Positions 44,690 through 56,854 of a stretch of 64,000 nucleotides of DNA are shown one piece after another. The DNA lies in assembly GCA_947650285.1 (NCBI GenBank), contig CANTFL010001456.1, positions 248,001 through 312,000 of the forward strand, in the 5' to 3' direction. The notes under the pieces were generated by a model. The model searched no databases. It saw only the letters and a program-made list of their open reading frames with translations, and was not told the DNA's origin. The first letter of the stretch is position 1. Each line of letters begins with the position of its first letter. A program made the position numbers and the translations under genes. The stretch is from Hyaloperonospora brassicae. Taxonomy: Eukaryota; Oomycota; Peronosporomycetes; Peronosporales; Peronosporaceae.

Positions 44690-46910
44690 AGTGCGAGTTG
44701 ATCATCGCCTGTGGTTGTCCAGGTATCCAACCCTTTTCTGATGATGGCCATGGATCACATTCCGTCACTGCCGCGTTTTCCAATGTAATACCTAGCTGCT
44801 TTAACGGAAGGATGTATTATTTTGGATTTCATTTCCAAGGCAAGCGGATTACGATCCACTTAAACTATTTTGAAAAGTTAAGGTGGTTTGTAGTCAGACG
44901 GTTTGGTGCAAGTAAAGTGATCTGTGTGACAGAGAGCTACGATTCATTTCTTGAAACTTTCGAGCGTTCTACAAATAAGTAGTGCCGAAGCAAGACCACG
45001 ACGGCATCTAGACCTCAGGCAAACGAAACGGCTGAAAGACTAGTGCAAAATTTGACGCGAATGCTAAACCGTACGGTATAGATGCGGATCCGGTGAATTG
45101 TAACGAGACGTACAAAAGGTTAAACTCTGCGATTGATACCGCTCAAAATCGATTACGTGGCTACAGGCCTCATATATTAAATGCTAAGATGTACCATCGA
45201 TCCACCCTAGACGCTACTTTTCCCCAAAGGGGCACAAAGTTACAAGTTTAGGATCCGCTTAAATGGCAATGTAGCATACGGAGACTGAGGCAAAGCGAAT
45301 TCAAGAATTGATCGTAAAGTTGGGCTGTACATCCCACAGATCTCCGGCGTCAGTTCAGGCCGGAAACGACACTAATTGAGGATTTGAGCTAGTACGGGTG
45401 GCAAAAGATCGTGTACTAGAACGTATTGGATTGCGATATTGTTGATGACAAGAGTGGGATATGTAGTGTCTCTGAGATGGTTGTGTAATGTAAGGACAAA
45501 TCTCACGAGAGATTACAGTATTACTTAAGGTTCACAATATCGAATAGAGATTGCAATTCTGGCCAGAGTTCGCGACCTTATTCCGATCTCGGGACCCCGT
45601 TACGATCTCGCACAGCCTGAATTCAGCTGCGTAAAAGTAGCGTGTGGGATACGCTAAGTAGTCAGAGAGAGAGCACTTAATATAAGGCACGTTTTTGCAA
45701 AGAGGCGATCTTATGAAGAAGGAATGCAATGCCTCGAAGGTCGTGGTACAGATAGGCCTATCGAGGTGTTAGTGTATAGGTTTGAATGGATAAAATTTAA
45801 CAGAGTTTGATTCACTTCCGAGTACACGTGTCAACTTATATAATGTGTATTGGCCACCCGACGTCGAGAGCAGAAGTAGACTATAATCAAGTGATATCTC
45901 TACATTTTTTGGCCAACCATCAATAATCTTTACCAAATTCCACCTGCTATTGAAAGCAGCAAACCGTTAAAGGCGAAGGGTGCAAGATTGCGAGATGGCC
46001 TCAAGATGTCAGAAGACTTGCGAAACGAGGTATATATTTTGGATATGGCGATCTGTTACAGATTAGAGTGACACATAACAAGCACCTTACATTTAAACAC
46101 GATATCGCATGAAGGTTCCACACTTTAGCACCAATATTAAACACTGTCAAGCTTGGCATCGACTTGAGTCCACCTGGAAGGGTGCAAGTCGTCCCACCGA
46201 CGAATACACAAGGCGATCGAAGTATACAGCACGGAATCGGGGATCCCCCTCCTTTAGTAGATTGTCCGGGCTCCATTAAAGATTTGGGTCGACGCCTCAA
46301 AAGATCGATCACCACTCTACCACTCGACACTTATAACGCGCTAGAGTTGATGTAAACGAGCGTCCTATAAGCTGCTTATCAGAATTGGGCCGACCGACAC
46401 AATGAAGGTCTTGCTCCTATTAGGATATGGTTTGTACCCCTCTAGTTGGTAAATCTGGATCGCGTTTAGGGTGGATACGCTTAAGAGCTAGCCTGTATAT
46501 GGTATGGACCTTTTCTGGTCCCGCGATTATTTAGAATGCGAGTGGTACGATTGTACATCGCCGGCACATCTTACCGGCAATTTCCAGTTGTGCTCGTACC
46601 GAAATTGAAATGCATAAGAGCATTCACTAATCACCATAACAACACATTAAGAATGACGGAAAAGGTTCGGGTCGATTTTGATGTGGCTCCTCTGACCAAA
46701 GATTGCAAGAAGACTATATAGGAAGATAATGAAATCGAGGTGAGGAAGATGTCAGATGTGGGAGCCGATTAAAAGACACGTTTCGGCAAGTACAATGATA
46801 ATTTTTAATCGATTGAAATGCCACAGTGAATATGATTGGGTGGATGACGCGGATCCAAATTACGGCGGTCTTTTATCGGACTTTGTTCGCATTCGTGCCA
46901 AAACAAACTA
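44690..46910 (+). pseudogene. Gyp-2 integrase and chromodomain-like tail remnants
   Basis: MAMDHIPSLPR (about 44743-44775, frame different from the long frame there) is the start of the integrase core. RWFVVRRFGASKVICV (44880-44930) precedes the second Asp position, and SRPQANETAERLVQNLTRML (about 45007-45070) contains the catalytic Glu. LNSAIDTAQNRLRGYRP follows. At 46670-46910, RVDFDVAPLTKDCKK, RFGKYNDNF and LLSDFVRIRAKTN represent the chromodomain-like end. Numerous stops are present. Confidence 0.55.
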
Positions 46911-47224
46911 GTATAAAGTTAAATTATTCTACTAGGGAGTAATTAGAAATAACGTTAAGACGTAAAGACTAACTGCACGAAAATTTATAATTATATTTTT
47001 GATAGACGATGAAGGTTCATCGAGCTCCGGATCGCGGCCAGAATTGCCATAAAAAAGACCATTTCGAGACATGATCGCTGAAGAGAACCGGATAATTATT
47101 TCAAAAATAATTGTAAATCTGTAGTATCAGGATCCGTAAACATCGATAAAGCGATCGAGCTAATCTATGACAGTTGTGACAATGACGCCGATAATTTCAA
47201 AATGGATATTTCTTTACAGATGTA

Positions 47225-47594
47225 TGTACTGTTGAGAATTTTAGCCCCGGGATGTTAGTTCGGAGACTTAAGTGTCTACGACTCAAGTGTCGGCCACTCG
47301 GTTGTCGGAGACTTGGGTGTCAGCGATTCGGGTGTCGGAGATCCGGATGTCGAGGACTCAAGGGTAGAGTAGAATGCGAGAAGATCAAAATACATATTCA
47401 TCACTCTATTCGTATCTGAACTAGTGAAGGACGGAGAGCCATTCAAACTGGCTCTGCGAGAAAGCAAAAGAGATAAACCAATACAGTGCAGAATTTTACA
47501 GTCGAAGACACGCGTACACTTAATGTAAGTCCCTGCGTGGGCTAGATTATACCTGACGTTGAACCTTGAGATGCATAGCTTGTAGAGGTATCGA
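47225..47594 (+). repeat. 5' LTR of Gyp-1b
   Basis: It starts TGTACTGTTGAGAATTTTA and ends before CTGGTAGCGCCAAG, where TGG at 47596 is a primer-binding-like site. About 370 bp long. The U3 part carries only about eight minisatellite units (47254-47375). Bases from about 47385 on match 61250-61473 almost exactly. Confidence 0.65.
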
Positions 47595-49840
47595 CTGGTA
47601 GCGCCAAGAGTTAAGGAAGGACCGAGTTGGGCAGCGCTCGATACTAACGAAAGAAGGAGTATCGTCGTCGACGAGCACGTAAACCTCAGTAACAGGGACC
47701 TTTGTGAGTCTTGTCAACGACGAGACGGAGAGCCGCAAGAGAATGCACCGTTTTCTAAATACTTGTCTAAGTGACAAGCCAGTGGGCCTCAGCCGAGAAC
47801 ACCTTAATTCTTCTAGTCTGGCGTACACTGCTCCCGGTGACCTGTAGAAGCGCGTGAGCGTCGGCTTCCATCCTTTGGTGTAAAGTCACAGGGAGTGAAA
47901 CAGTTAGAAGCTGCTGAGCTCAGGTAGACTTCCGAAGGAATTGGTTGTAAGGAATCAGCCAGGCGAGAGACGCAACTGAACCCCGAAGGGGCAGAGCCGC
48001 GCAGGGAACTTGCTCTCACGTACCAGCCCATGCGCCGACTAATCTCGGCGATTGCTGTATTTGTGCGTTAAGGCAGTTTTATGACGGTTTGACTAACTAC
48101 CATACCCCAACTGGTGCCGTTGCCCCGTAGTTCATGGCGTGTAATTTTGTAGTAGGTACCAAACAACCAAATACGAGCAAAATTGTCACCTATTTGAAAC
48201 TAGCGAGAGGAGGGATCGAAGAGTCCGCTGGAAGATCGTCGCGGGCTGGGTCGATTCAGGCGATACAACATTACCGAGGTGAAGGTGGAAGTGAAAGAAG
48301 AACCTGGGATCGACGAGTCTGAAGGAGGTGACCATGTGAGGGAAGATTAAGATGGAAGTGACGAGTACGACAATGGGAGAGTACTCGGAGAAGATGGCAA
48401 AAATTGATTTCTACACGCGGGACATGTGAGTCGCGTACAGGCAACGAAGAAGAAGCATGCATAAGCAGTGAGAGACTTCGTGCAAGCTGAGCAAGGAAAA
48501 GGAGATGATGACGAGCTAATGTTGGGGTCAGCAGAGCTTCAACCGGCCATCTTTAGGACCCCAAAGGGAAATTTTACTCCTCAAGCAAACCGGATCCTTC
48601 ATTGAATGACTGAAGTGATATGAAAAGCAGGTGGATCAAGCAGTTCGACAGTGAACGAAATACTTGAGCAAAAAAGTCGGACCTCAGCACCATGTTGAAC
48701 ACGACCTGCACCGTTTCGAGCATTGAGGCACTCTCGGCGTACACGACCTACCTCTTGCGAGCTATGGGATACAAGTGCAAAGCGTCGCAGGATCCCAAAC
48801 TGGCTGAGACAGTATTTTACCCGCGGGTGGTGGACAAAGAGATGAAGGAATGGAGAGCCAAGTTCAGAGACGCATTCTGAATTGAAGAGATTCCGAGCTT
48901 CAGTATTACGAAGCAACATCTGTACGGAGACGTCTTTTAATGGAAGAGAAGGCACTGATAACAGCGAGTGTTGAGCCAAAGTTAAGATCCAGTGAGACTC
49001 AAGCGTGAACGAACGCTAAAACAGGTAAGAAAAGTGAAATTAAATCGGAGGCATACTCTCGAGTGAAGAGATCGCCTTACATGGAGGGCGTCTGCATGGA
49101 AACACCAAGGTCATCCAATCCGACGAGAAGGAAGAGTTTGCAAGCGAGAGATGAGATGGACGAGGGCTCCTAAACGACGACGACGACGATGACGACGAAG
49201 ATTGGACTGGACAACAACGTGGAAGTCATTCGACGAACAACTGCAACCGTTGTCAATGCTGAAAAGGATCTGTGAGTAAATGAGGACAAGTACTTGAGAT
49301 ACGGACGCATGCCCCGTCGAAAAGATGGCCAAGTTCGTAGGAAGACGATACCGATCCGACGAAGCTCTCGAGTGGATCAAGACGTTCATCTACGAGATTA
49401 AAGGAACGTGCCAACCTTAGAACGACTGGTGTGAGCCATTCTCGCTGATTCTGAGGAAGGCGGCCAAGATTTGGTACCGACAGTTGTCAAAGAAAACGCA
49501 GAGAAGATACAAGTTGCTCAGTAAAGCGTTTTTGGCGCACTACTGCTCGCAGTACGATCTGTCGGCCAGGTCCAGATATTACTCGGCGAAGCGCCAGAAT
49601 CGGAACATGTGTGCAATGTCTTTCTCCGCTTGAATGGATTTGCACGAGCAGCGCAGATCCAATACGAGAAGGGTGGAGCCGAGTTGGAAGATAATGTGAT
49701 GCACTTCTTGCTAATTTGTGGAGACGATGACTTGATGGATTTCATCTGCACGCAACGACTGGGTATTTAACATCGAGTGGAACAGATCATCAGTCACCGG
49801 TTGCTAGGCGAATACGCAAGAAGCAACGTGCCATAATGAG
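47595..49840 (+). pseudogene. Gyp-1b leader and gag remnant
   Basis: The leader (47595-48050) duplicates 61474-61921. After it, coding-like pieces include RAMGYKCKASQDPKLAETVF (48755-48820). The capsid core is at 49340-49700: RYRSDEALEWIKTFIYEIKG, AKIWYRQLSKKTQRRYKLLS, YCSQYDLSARSRYYSAK, parallel to 18820-19180 in copy a. Stops and frame changes are present. Confidence 0.65.
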
Positions 49841-50439
49841 CAGTAGTCGAATGTCCGATTTCCACAGATACGAGTCCCGAGTCAATCGCCGCATAGACAG
49901 TCGAAATGACAGTGCTCGTCGATCGGAGAGCCGACGAGATGACAGGATCGATGATCACCGATTTAATTAATCGGGAAAGGCGCGATGATATCCGATTCGG
50001 TCACCGGTAAAGATGCGACGAACACCGACTCGTCAACAGAGACAGACAGCCACGGCGCGAAGGGCGGACAGGGCGATACTATTGTGATAACAGCAGCCGT
50101 ATTACCCTCGCGTCAGCGACTACAGACGATTCACGGGCTGCAGTTGAAGAATTGAGACTCCGGCAATATGCTGATCAGTACGAGTCGCAAGATGAAGAAA
50201 GTGACTACGACTACTTAAATGGCTACGAGTCGGACCCTGACACCGATTATATAGAAGTGGGAAGAGAGGAAAACAGGGCGACGTTACCTACGGAACGCGG
50301 CAGGCCAGTACGATTTGGTCCCAAATCTAAGAGCCGGGCTGGAGTCTAGCTGATCATAGTGAACGATTCGACCAACGTGATCAAGTAATCCAGCGTTATC
50401 GACAAGACCACTCGAGAGAGCGCCGATCATTGGGTCCCT

Positions 50440-50630
50440 GAGGTACATGTGGGGCCGGAGGCCACGACGCTCATTTTGCAGACGCCGTTGCAAGTTCTGC
50501 AAACAAGTGCATGACGCAGGCCGGTGTAAATTGTTCACTGAGTTTGGAAGGCTGACAAAGATCTTAAAGTCATCGATGGATCGAACAACAGTGCCTAGAG
50601 TCATCCAACACATATATTCGTCTCGACATT
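50440..50630 (+). pseudogene. Gyp-1b zinc knuckle
   Basis: FCRRRCKFCKQVHDAGRC (about 50474-50530) followed by KLFTEFGRLTKILKSSMD. It is the best-preserved version of the double Cys motif also found at 19880 and 61942. Upstream (50152-50349) is an acidic Tyr-rich frame, DEESDYDYLNGYESDPDTDY, of unknown role. Confidence 0.7.
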
Positions 50631-50934
50631 AAAAACTAGGAGACTCGCCGACTTTGACTAGGCCGAAAAAAAAACGGGCTGCCCCGATTAGTGAATTTAA
50701 CAGTCAACGCTGAATACGTGCTCGCGTTTGTTGGAGACACAAGAAGGCCCGCCGATGAAGTGTTAAAAGGAAAATGGAATTGAGGATCAATAGGAGTCGT
50801 CCACTACCGACGAAAAAGTTGTTGGAGAGAGAGCGATGAATCAAATGGAAGTATCATCACATTTCGGCGGAAGATGGAATCAAAGAGACCACGAAATTTT
50901 TACAAGAGAAGCTAAAAGGATGGTGTTTGTCCAG

Positions 50935-52032
50935 GAAGTTTGATCGGAGAATGACAGTGAGAGCTTTTGTAATGGGAGCAGTGAATGTTGAACGGACTAA
51001 GTAACTAATTGACCCCGGAGCTAACATCTCGGCGATCAGTGAGTCTTTCGCAAGAAAACTTAATCTTAAGGGTCAAATGAGCACGGACAAGCAGATTGAC
51101 GTACAAAGGATCGCAAAGTCAAAGGTGTGAAAGACGTCAAGAGTTACAGACAAGATTACATTGGGGTGGAAGGTGGTCTATAAATTCGAAGTATGGTTCA
51201 TGCCACATCACGCAGGGGTGGACCTATCCTTGAAACAGACTTCATGATCCCAGCCAAAGTTCTTCTTGATCTCTTTAATTCAACGACCAAGTTACCCGAC
51301 GAACTGGTTGTACCGCTGTTCAAGTCCGCGAAAGAGGTCGACGAACAGGAGTGGGGCAGAGAAGTCACAGGAATACCTAAAGATACGATGAGTGTCGGTC
51401 AACGAGGGTCTGAGGTATTTCAGCTGCAGCGTCAGCAATTGCCTGGGTCCACACACGAACTGTTGGTTTGTCGACTACCCTTACTAATACCTACGGTCAT
51501 ATACAAGAGGAGGGGAAAAGCGACGATGGTGGGACTGACAAATTTAGCACCACGAGTAACGACCTGCCCGGCACATTTTCCGATAGTCATTTGGATGCCA
51601 CACGACACGCTTCCACGTGGTGAGGGATATGTACGCGTGAATTTGACGAAGTACAGATATTGGCAAGTTTTGGCATACGAACACGTCACAGACAAAGAAT
51701 TGCTGCAGAAAGAGACGGGTTTGTATGAGGAATATTTGTCTCGACAACCACCGGCGGTGCAACGACCTATTTACACTCTACCGCGTGTCATCCTTCGTCG
51801 AGATAAAGTGACCACGGGTACACGATTTATGACCGATGAGAACGAGTGTATTAGAGAAATAGAAGACAGTGCACTAAGACAACAAGCTCAGGATGGTCCC
51901 ACGGATCGGACGAAAAGTGAAATCGACAGTGGATATAGTCATTGCGCTTATCATCACCAGAAACCAAACACGCGTGTCAAGGATGAAAACGGAGACATCA
52001 GCAAGAGACAGAACCATTCGGCAGCAGCATGA
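50935..52032 (+). pseudogene. Gyp-1b aspartic protease and spacer domain
   Basis: LIDPGANISAISESFARKL shows the active site as D-P-G rather than D-T-G (Asp codon 51011-51013), so it is probably inactive. The protease continues to about 51240 (MPHHAGVD). The spacer frame 51193-52032 is open for 279 codons with VIWMPHDTLPRGEGYVRVNL and YRYWQVLAYEHVTDKELLQK, corresponding to 20940-21178 in copy a. The function of this spacer domain is unknown. Conservation between diverged copies suggests it mattered. Confidence 0.7.
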
Positions 52033-52210
52033 ACAGCGTGCAGGTATTTAGGCGATGATTCACCTTTGCTCAAGGATTCAATTCATCGGTCGAATGACGA
52101 ACGGGGAGAGTAAGGTACAAAACGAAGTCAAGTCGTCACTTCATCTGCAGCAGATATAGTGTCACGTAAAAAGAGAGAACAACTCCGTCGACGAGCTCCA
52201 AAAAAGGTTC

Positions 52211-53600
52211 TTGTGCGTTCTGGAAGAGTCGAGCGTGGACTTACGGGATGAGGAGTCATCGACTGGGGAGGTTAAACAACCGACTTATGAGCATAAACAC
52301 CGCGATAGCACGATGGTTGATTACGCCCGAGAACACGCCTTTCTGCCGGACTTCACTAAGCTGACACCAACAAAGTTGGATTACGGCGGAAATAATGTGA
52401 TATCATCAGCTCATGATGATAAACAGCAAGCCAAGTTGATTGCTGTATTGAAGAAACATGAGCAGATCATGATTTCAAGTGGAAATGCATTATCACCTCC
52501 AGCGTACGGAATAGTTTGCGACATCGACGTAAATGAGCATGAACCTGTTCAGCAACGGGATTGACGAGTGCTTCTCCGAAATGTGACTAAACTGTACAAA
52601 TTGTTGATGGGATTGTTGACGGAACGCCTCATTTCGTTCTCACAGAGTCTGGTGACCATATTATTTGTTATTGATCCAAAGAAGAATGGCGTGGACCTAC
52701 GTTTGTGCATTGTCTACAAGATGGTCAATGCTGTGACGATGGGTATGGAATATGCGATGCCCTTGGTGGACGATTTACTTACAGACCTAAAACGCTCTGA
52801 ATATTTCTGTTATCTGGACGCTGCTAGTGGGTTTAAGGCGATAATGGTGACAGAGAGAGCGAGACACATTTCAGCTTTCGTGTGCTCGATGGGGCACTTT
52901 GAATGGTTGCAGATGCCATTCGGATTAAAGAACGCCTCGATGGTCTATCAACGATTGATTGACAATGATCTGTGGGGTTACTTTTAGCCTGAATTAGGCT
53001 GGAGCGAGTTTTCAGAGAAGGTTATTAATGTGGAAAAAATAATCAGCGAACAGACAATCGATGTTATCATCAGAGTCGCCACTGCATGTCCGACCCACAC
53101 ACGCCGTCACTAAGTTCAAAGCAGACTGCTGCATCAACACGGACCCTGACGAAGTACAACGAATGGTCAACGACCCTGAGAACAACATGTCCTTATTAGG
53201 TGAACCCGACGAATCTACTTGCCTCGGTGTTCAAATGTCAACATTTCGTTGATGATATTTGTTTTGGCGGACGGATTTTGATGATTGCTTAGCAACAACC
53301 AATCATTAATTAGAACGATTCACATGGTCGAATAAGCGTGGGTTTTACTAAGAGCATACTTATTCAACCGCGAGTGTACTTCCTTTCGCATATAGTAAAC
53401 GCGCGCGGAATCGTAGCTGATCAAGAAAAGTTGGCTTCTTTTGCTAAAATTCCTTTCCAGATTTCGAAGAAAGGAATGCAGATATTATTGGAAGCTCTTA
53501 ATTACTATAGCCGATTAAATTTAGAATATGGCGGTCTATGGAGCAGTCCACTACCAACTAAAGGGAGACAATTTCCTGGGATAACCAGCTCTTGAGATAG
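52211..53600 (+). pseudogene. Gyp-1b reverse transcriptase
   Basis: Open pieces at 52211-52564 (YGIVCDIDVNEHEPVQQRD) and 52568-52987 (TERLISFSQSLVTILFVI; NGVDLRLCIVYKMVNAVT; FCYLDAASGFKAIMVTERAR; MPFGLKNASMVYQRLIDN). About 101 codons later, after frame changes, the catalytic FVDD lies at 53245-53256. FTKSILIQPRVYFLSH and KKGMQILLEALNYYSRL follow (53340-53515). The spacing FGLKNA to FVDD is the same as in copy a, so the insertion is a family feature. Confidence 0.78.
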
Positions 53601-53669
53601 CTCGCAATCAGTTTGAGTTGCTAAAACAAGGGATTGTCAAAGCGCCCATACTCTGTCATTTAAATTAGA

Positions 53670-54543
53670 AACTGGATGTCCACATAATGGTCTTTGCAAA
53701 CAACTGGGCATTGAGTAGTACTTATATGCAATTTCACGACCACAAACTGCATCCAGTGCGATTTTGCCGACGAGGGTTGAATGAGAATGAGAATAATTAC
53801 CACACGGTAGAGCGTGGGGTACTAGCATTATGGCGGCTGATCAAGGTGGCTCATGCTCTACTTGTATGAAAAACAATACACGTCTATACGAGGTATTCAA
53901 CATTAAAGTGGGTCTTTATATCCAAATTATTATATGGTCGAGCAGTCAGCTTCGCCGTATTGCTGTCACTCTATTATTTAAAGTCAAGAGGGTCAGCGAG
54001 CGCGATATGGAGTCTCTGCAGCTATTGCAAGCGTCCATCACGCCGACCGTCGGACTTGACGAATTTCTGGTCCATATTGCCTCATCATCCGGCCGTGGGA
54101 AAGTGGTCCGCCTCGATCCTTACCTTTTGTATGTACGAGTCTCGCCAAAATTCAGTGGGTTCGTCATGCCTTTCGACGTTTTTTTAAAGACAGCAAAACA
54201 TGGCGGATTTGGAAGTTGTGCGTGGATATTGTGGAGACTACCCGAGTGGACAGTCGTAATTGCCGCGAGTAGTTACCTTCTATCTACCACAGTAATTTCG
54301 GCAGAATAATCCGGCATGGATCGAGTCGCTCAAGCAACTTTGATATACCGAGTTGCTAATCTGATCATAGTGGGGAAATCGAGGCTAGCGATCCAGCAAG
54401 CCATGAGAGTGATCGCATGTAAAACCCACGCACTGCAAGTAGACCTGGCACGTCATATAGAGTTAGGTACAAGATTTAATTTCGTACAAGACTTGCACGT
54501 TCTCCGCTGTTACAATGCAGCTGCCGACGTTCTGGCCACGTAA
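53670..54543 (+). pseudogene. Gyp-1b RNase H and second RNase H
   Basis: The first RNase H: MVFANNWALSSTYMQFHD, LHPVRFCRRGLNENENNYHT (53687-53800). The second: SGFVMPFDVFLKTAKHGG (the expected D-G-S is D-V-F), WTVVIAASSYLLSTTVISAE (Glu kept), then a stop, then NLIIVGKSRLAIQQAMRVIA (second Asp replaced by Lys) and LRCYNAAADVLAT. Catalytic residues are therefore lost in both copies, by different substitutions. Confidence 0.72.
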
Positions 54544-54587
54544 GCACTAGAGGCCAAGACAAAAGAGCTACTTTTAGGTGAGGAAGG

Positions 54588-55740
54588 CTACGAAAAGCTA
54601 CTAAAACTGAAGCGTATACATGAGAAGTTGTTTGGAGATAGAAAACGCAATGAGTTCATCGAAGCAAATCCATCGGTGTCAATGGTTACACGAAGTACAA
54701 CTCGTCGTGTGCAATTCACCGACCAGCTGAGTGATGGACGACCGACAGAGAGAAGTGAAGAGTTGGGTGGGAACCAATAATATGAGAAGTGTGTTCGACA
54801 CCCTGTGACCCGACCAAATTTAGAGACTCGAGGATCTCTAAGTTCGGAGGATATCAACCCGACAGCCGTCCAACAGGAACGGATGAAATGGATATCAACT
54901 GCGCAAGAAGAAGAGACGAAGTGGGCAGATCTCAAATGTATCTGCGAGGAGAATTCAATAAACTGACACATCTTCAATCTAGAGAAGCCGGAAAGATTGC
55001 TAATTGATTCTTGTTGAGTCAGGAAGGATTGCTTTATTACGTAGGATGGCGCTTAAAATTTAAATAGACACGGGAAGATTATATCAAACTACGACTCGTA
55101 GTTCCATAGAAACTAATTGATGAGATACTATATATATGATCATGTTCTATCATGACTCGATAGAAAGCGACCATTAAGGAATTGTGCGGACATTTCACAA
55201 AGTCAAGACTGATTATTACAGATTCGGGTTGTAAGCAGATGTCGTCAGACACGCACAGGAATGTGAAGATTGCAGTACAATTAAAAGCAAGCCAGTGCTT
55301 AAGAGTTATTCGCCGAGGAATATGATCTCCGAGCGACCATTTCAAGTGGTGTCAATGGATTTCGTCATAACCCTCCCGAGGACTCTACGAGAAAAGACGT
55401 CGCTTTTACTGTTCCAAGACCATTTTACAGGATTTGTGAAATCTAAGGCTATAAAAGATACGTCAACGTTGAACGTAGCGGAAGCGTTTCAAGAGAATAT
55501 TTCCCGTCATTTCGGTGCTCCTAGTATCATTCTTAACGTCAGAGATCCCACGATTATGAGCGAAGTCTCTCAAACGTTTGCTAATATGATGCAAGCTAAG
55601 TCAAGAGCCAATCTCAGCTACCGCCGGCAAGCAAACGAGCAACAAGAGCGAACTGTGAACACAATGATACAGACGATGCGAGTTTATGTGAACGATCCAC
55701 TACACGCTGATTCGGAAGGCATTGCATAAAATTTGGTTCA
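54588..55740 (+). pseudogene. Gyp-1b integrase remnant
   Basis: A linker with LKLKRIHEKLFGDRKRNEF precedes it. CEDCSTIKSKP (about 55268) is the second half of the zinc domain. The core is open at 55295-55729: VVSMDFVITLPRTLREKTSL (first Asp), FGAPSIILNVRDPTIMSEVS (second Asp), YRRQANEQQERTVNTMIQTM (Glu kept). HVYVNDPLHADSEGIA-like sequence ends it at a stop. All three acids are present, but the reading frame is broken outside this piece. Confidence 0.72.
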
Positions 55741-56159
55741 TGCCATTAACAAATTAAGAAATCTGACGAAAAAGAGACGGCTTTCTATTTAATACATGGC
55801 TAGGATGCCCACTTAACACTGAAAGCAATGACAGAGTCAATTTGACTCGCCAAAACAAGGAACAAAAGAGTGATGGGTACTCGACGAGTCCAGTCTTGTG
55901 GCGCCGCAAAGCAAACAGAAAGCAAGAAGTAGCACTACGACTAGCAAAAGAAATTTAAGTGAGACATAAATAAAGAAAAGCGCGTGAACAGTGGGAGCTT
56001 CCAAGTCAATCTGAGCGGCGAACAGAGCCAGCGAACCCTGAACACCCTACGGAGCAAGATGGTGAGGCGCCAGGAGGTCAAGCCGCTCGAACTGGTAATA
56101 AAAGAATGTAAAGCACGACGATCAGTAGAAATTCTAATGCCGCGATAAATGATGGAGAA

Positions 56160-56640
56160 CAAGTGTTTCTATTTATGAAAGGAGTTAAGCCTAGACTGAA
56201 AAAGATGCTATCCCACAGGTGGCTATTTCTTTTCGAGTAACGAAACAGATTGAAGAGTTCGCGTTTGATTTGGTGTTGTCAGATAGGAGCGGATTTTGGT
56301 TCTTCCCGGTTGTCCATATTTCGCAATTATTAACAGCATAAGAAAAAGAGGCACGTCCAACGAAGAAGTTGGTGGAAGGACTAGGAGATACAGATCAACT
56401 TAACTTTGACGAAGAACTACTGCCGGAAGATAGCAGGATGCCCGACAAGTCCAGTGGCCGACATGAGGCAGAATCCACACTCGACGATGACACGTCAAGT
56501 TCAACAACTACTGATAGAAGCCAGCAAAAGTTCTTGGTAAAATGTGTGTGATACGATGCAACCACGTGGGAACATTGGCCATCTTGTCATGTGGAGGTTT
56601 ATTGCTCGACTACTTGAGGAAAAATAAGAAATAAAATCGT
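56160..56640 (+). pseudogene. Gyp-1b integrase C-terminus and chromodomain-like tail
   Basis: FLFMKGVKPRLKKMLSHRW, then (new frame) FAFDLVLSDRSGFWFFPVVH, LNFDEELLPEDSRMPDKSSG, and QQKFLVKCV followed by WEHWPSCHVEVYCSTT-like or CGGLLLDYLRKNKK in the alternative frame near 56600. It corresponds to 25438-25911. Confidence 0.65.
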
Positions 56641-56854
56641 CTGCAGATGATGCAAGTCGCAGACGAGCGGTAGAAATACCATCAATATGCGTACTCTCTT
56701 TCTGTAACGGCTAGAGGGCAAAAAGTGACGATAAGTTACTGCTTCAAGATGTATTGATGTATGGAGACAAAGATAAATTAAATAACGAAATGGAGGAACA
56801 AAGCCAAAATAGAGGTGACTAAATGTCATCGACGGACGAGCTAAATTCACCATG

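Larger units (their letters stand above)
38337..46910 (+). mobile_element. Gyp-2: very decayed dual-RNase H Ty3/gypsy retrotransposon
   Basis: Fragments occur in order on the plus strand: gag (39150-39560), Cys-rich nucleocapsid-like region (39850-40120), RT (42270-42600), RNase H (about 43320-43450), second RNase H (43700-44080), integrase (44740-45250) and a chromodomain-like end (46660-46910). The family is related to, but distinct from, Gyp-1. Density of stops is the highest in the window, so it is probably the oldest element. LTRs were not found. Boundaries are those of the first and last recognisable pieces. Confidence 0.62.

Noticed and set aside
47547..47828. 93-codon minus-strand frame conserved nearly perfectly at 61426-61707
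   Set aside because: The conservation is due to the recent DNA repeat (LTR end and leader). Synonymous and other sites are equally identical, so it gives no evidence for a gene.
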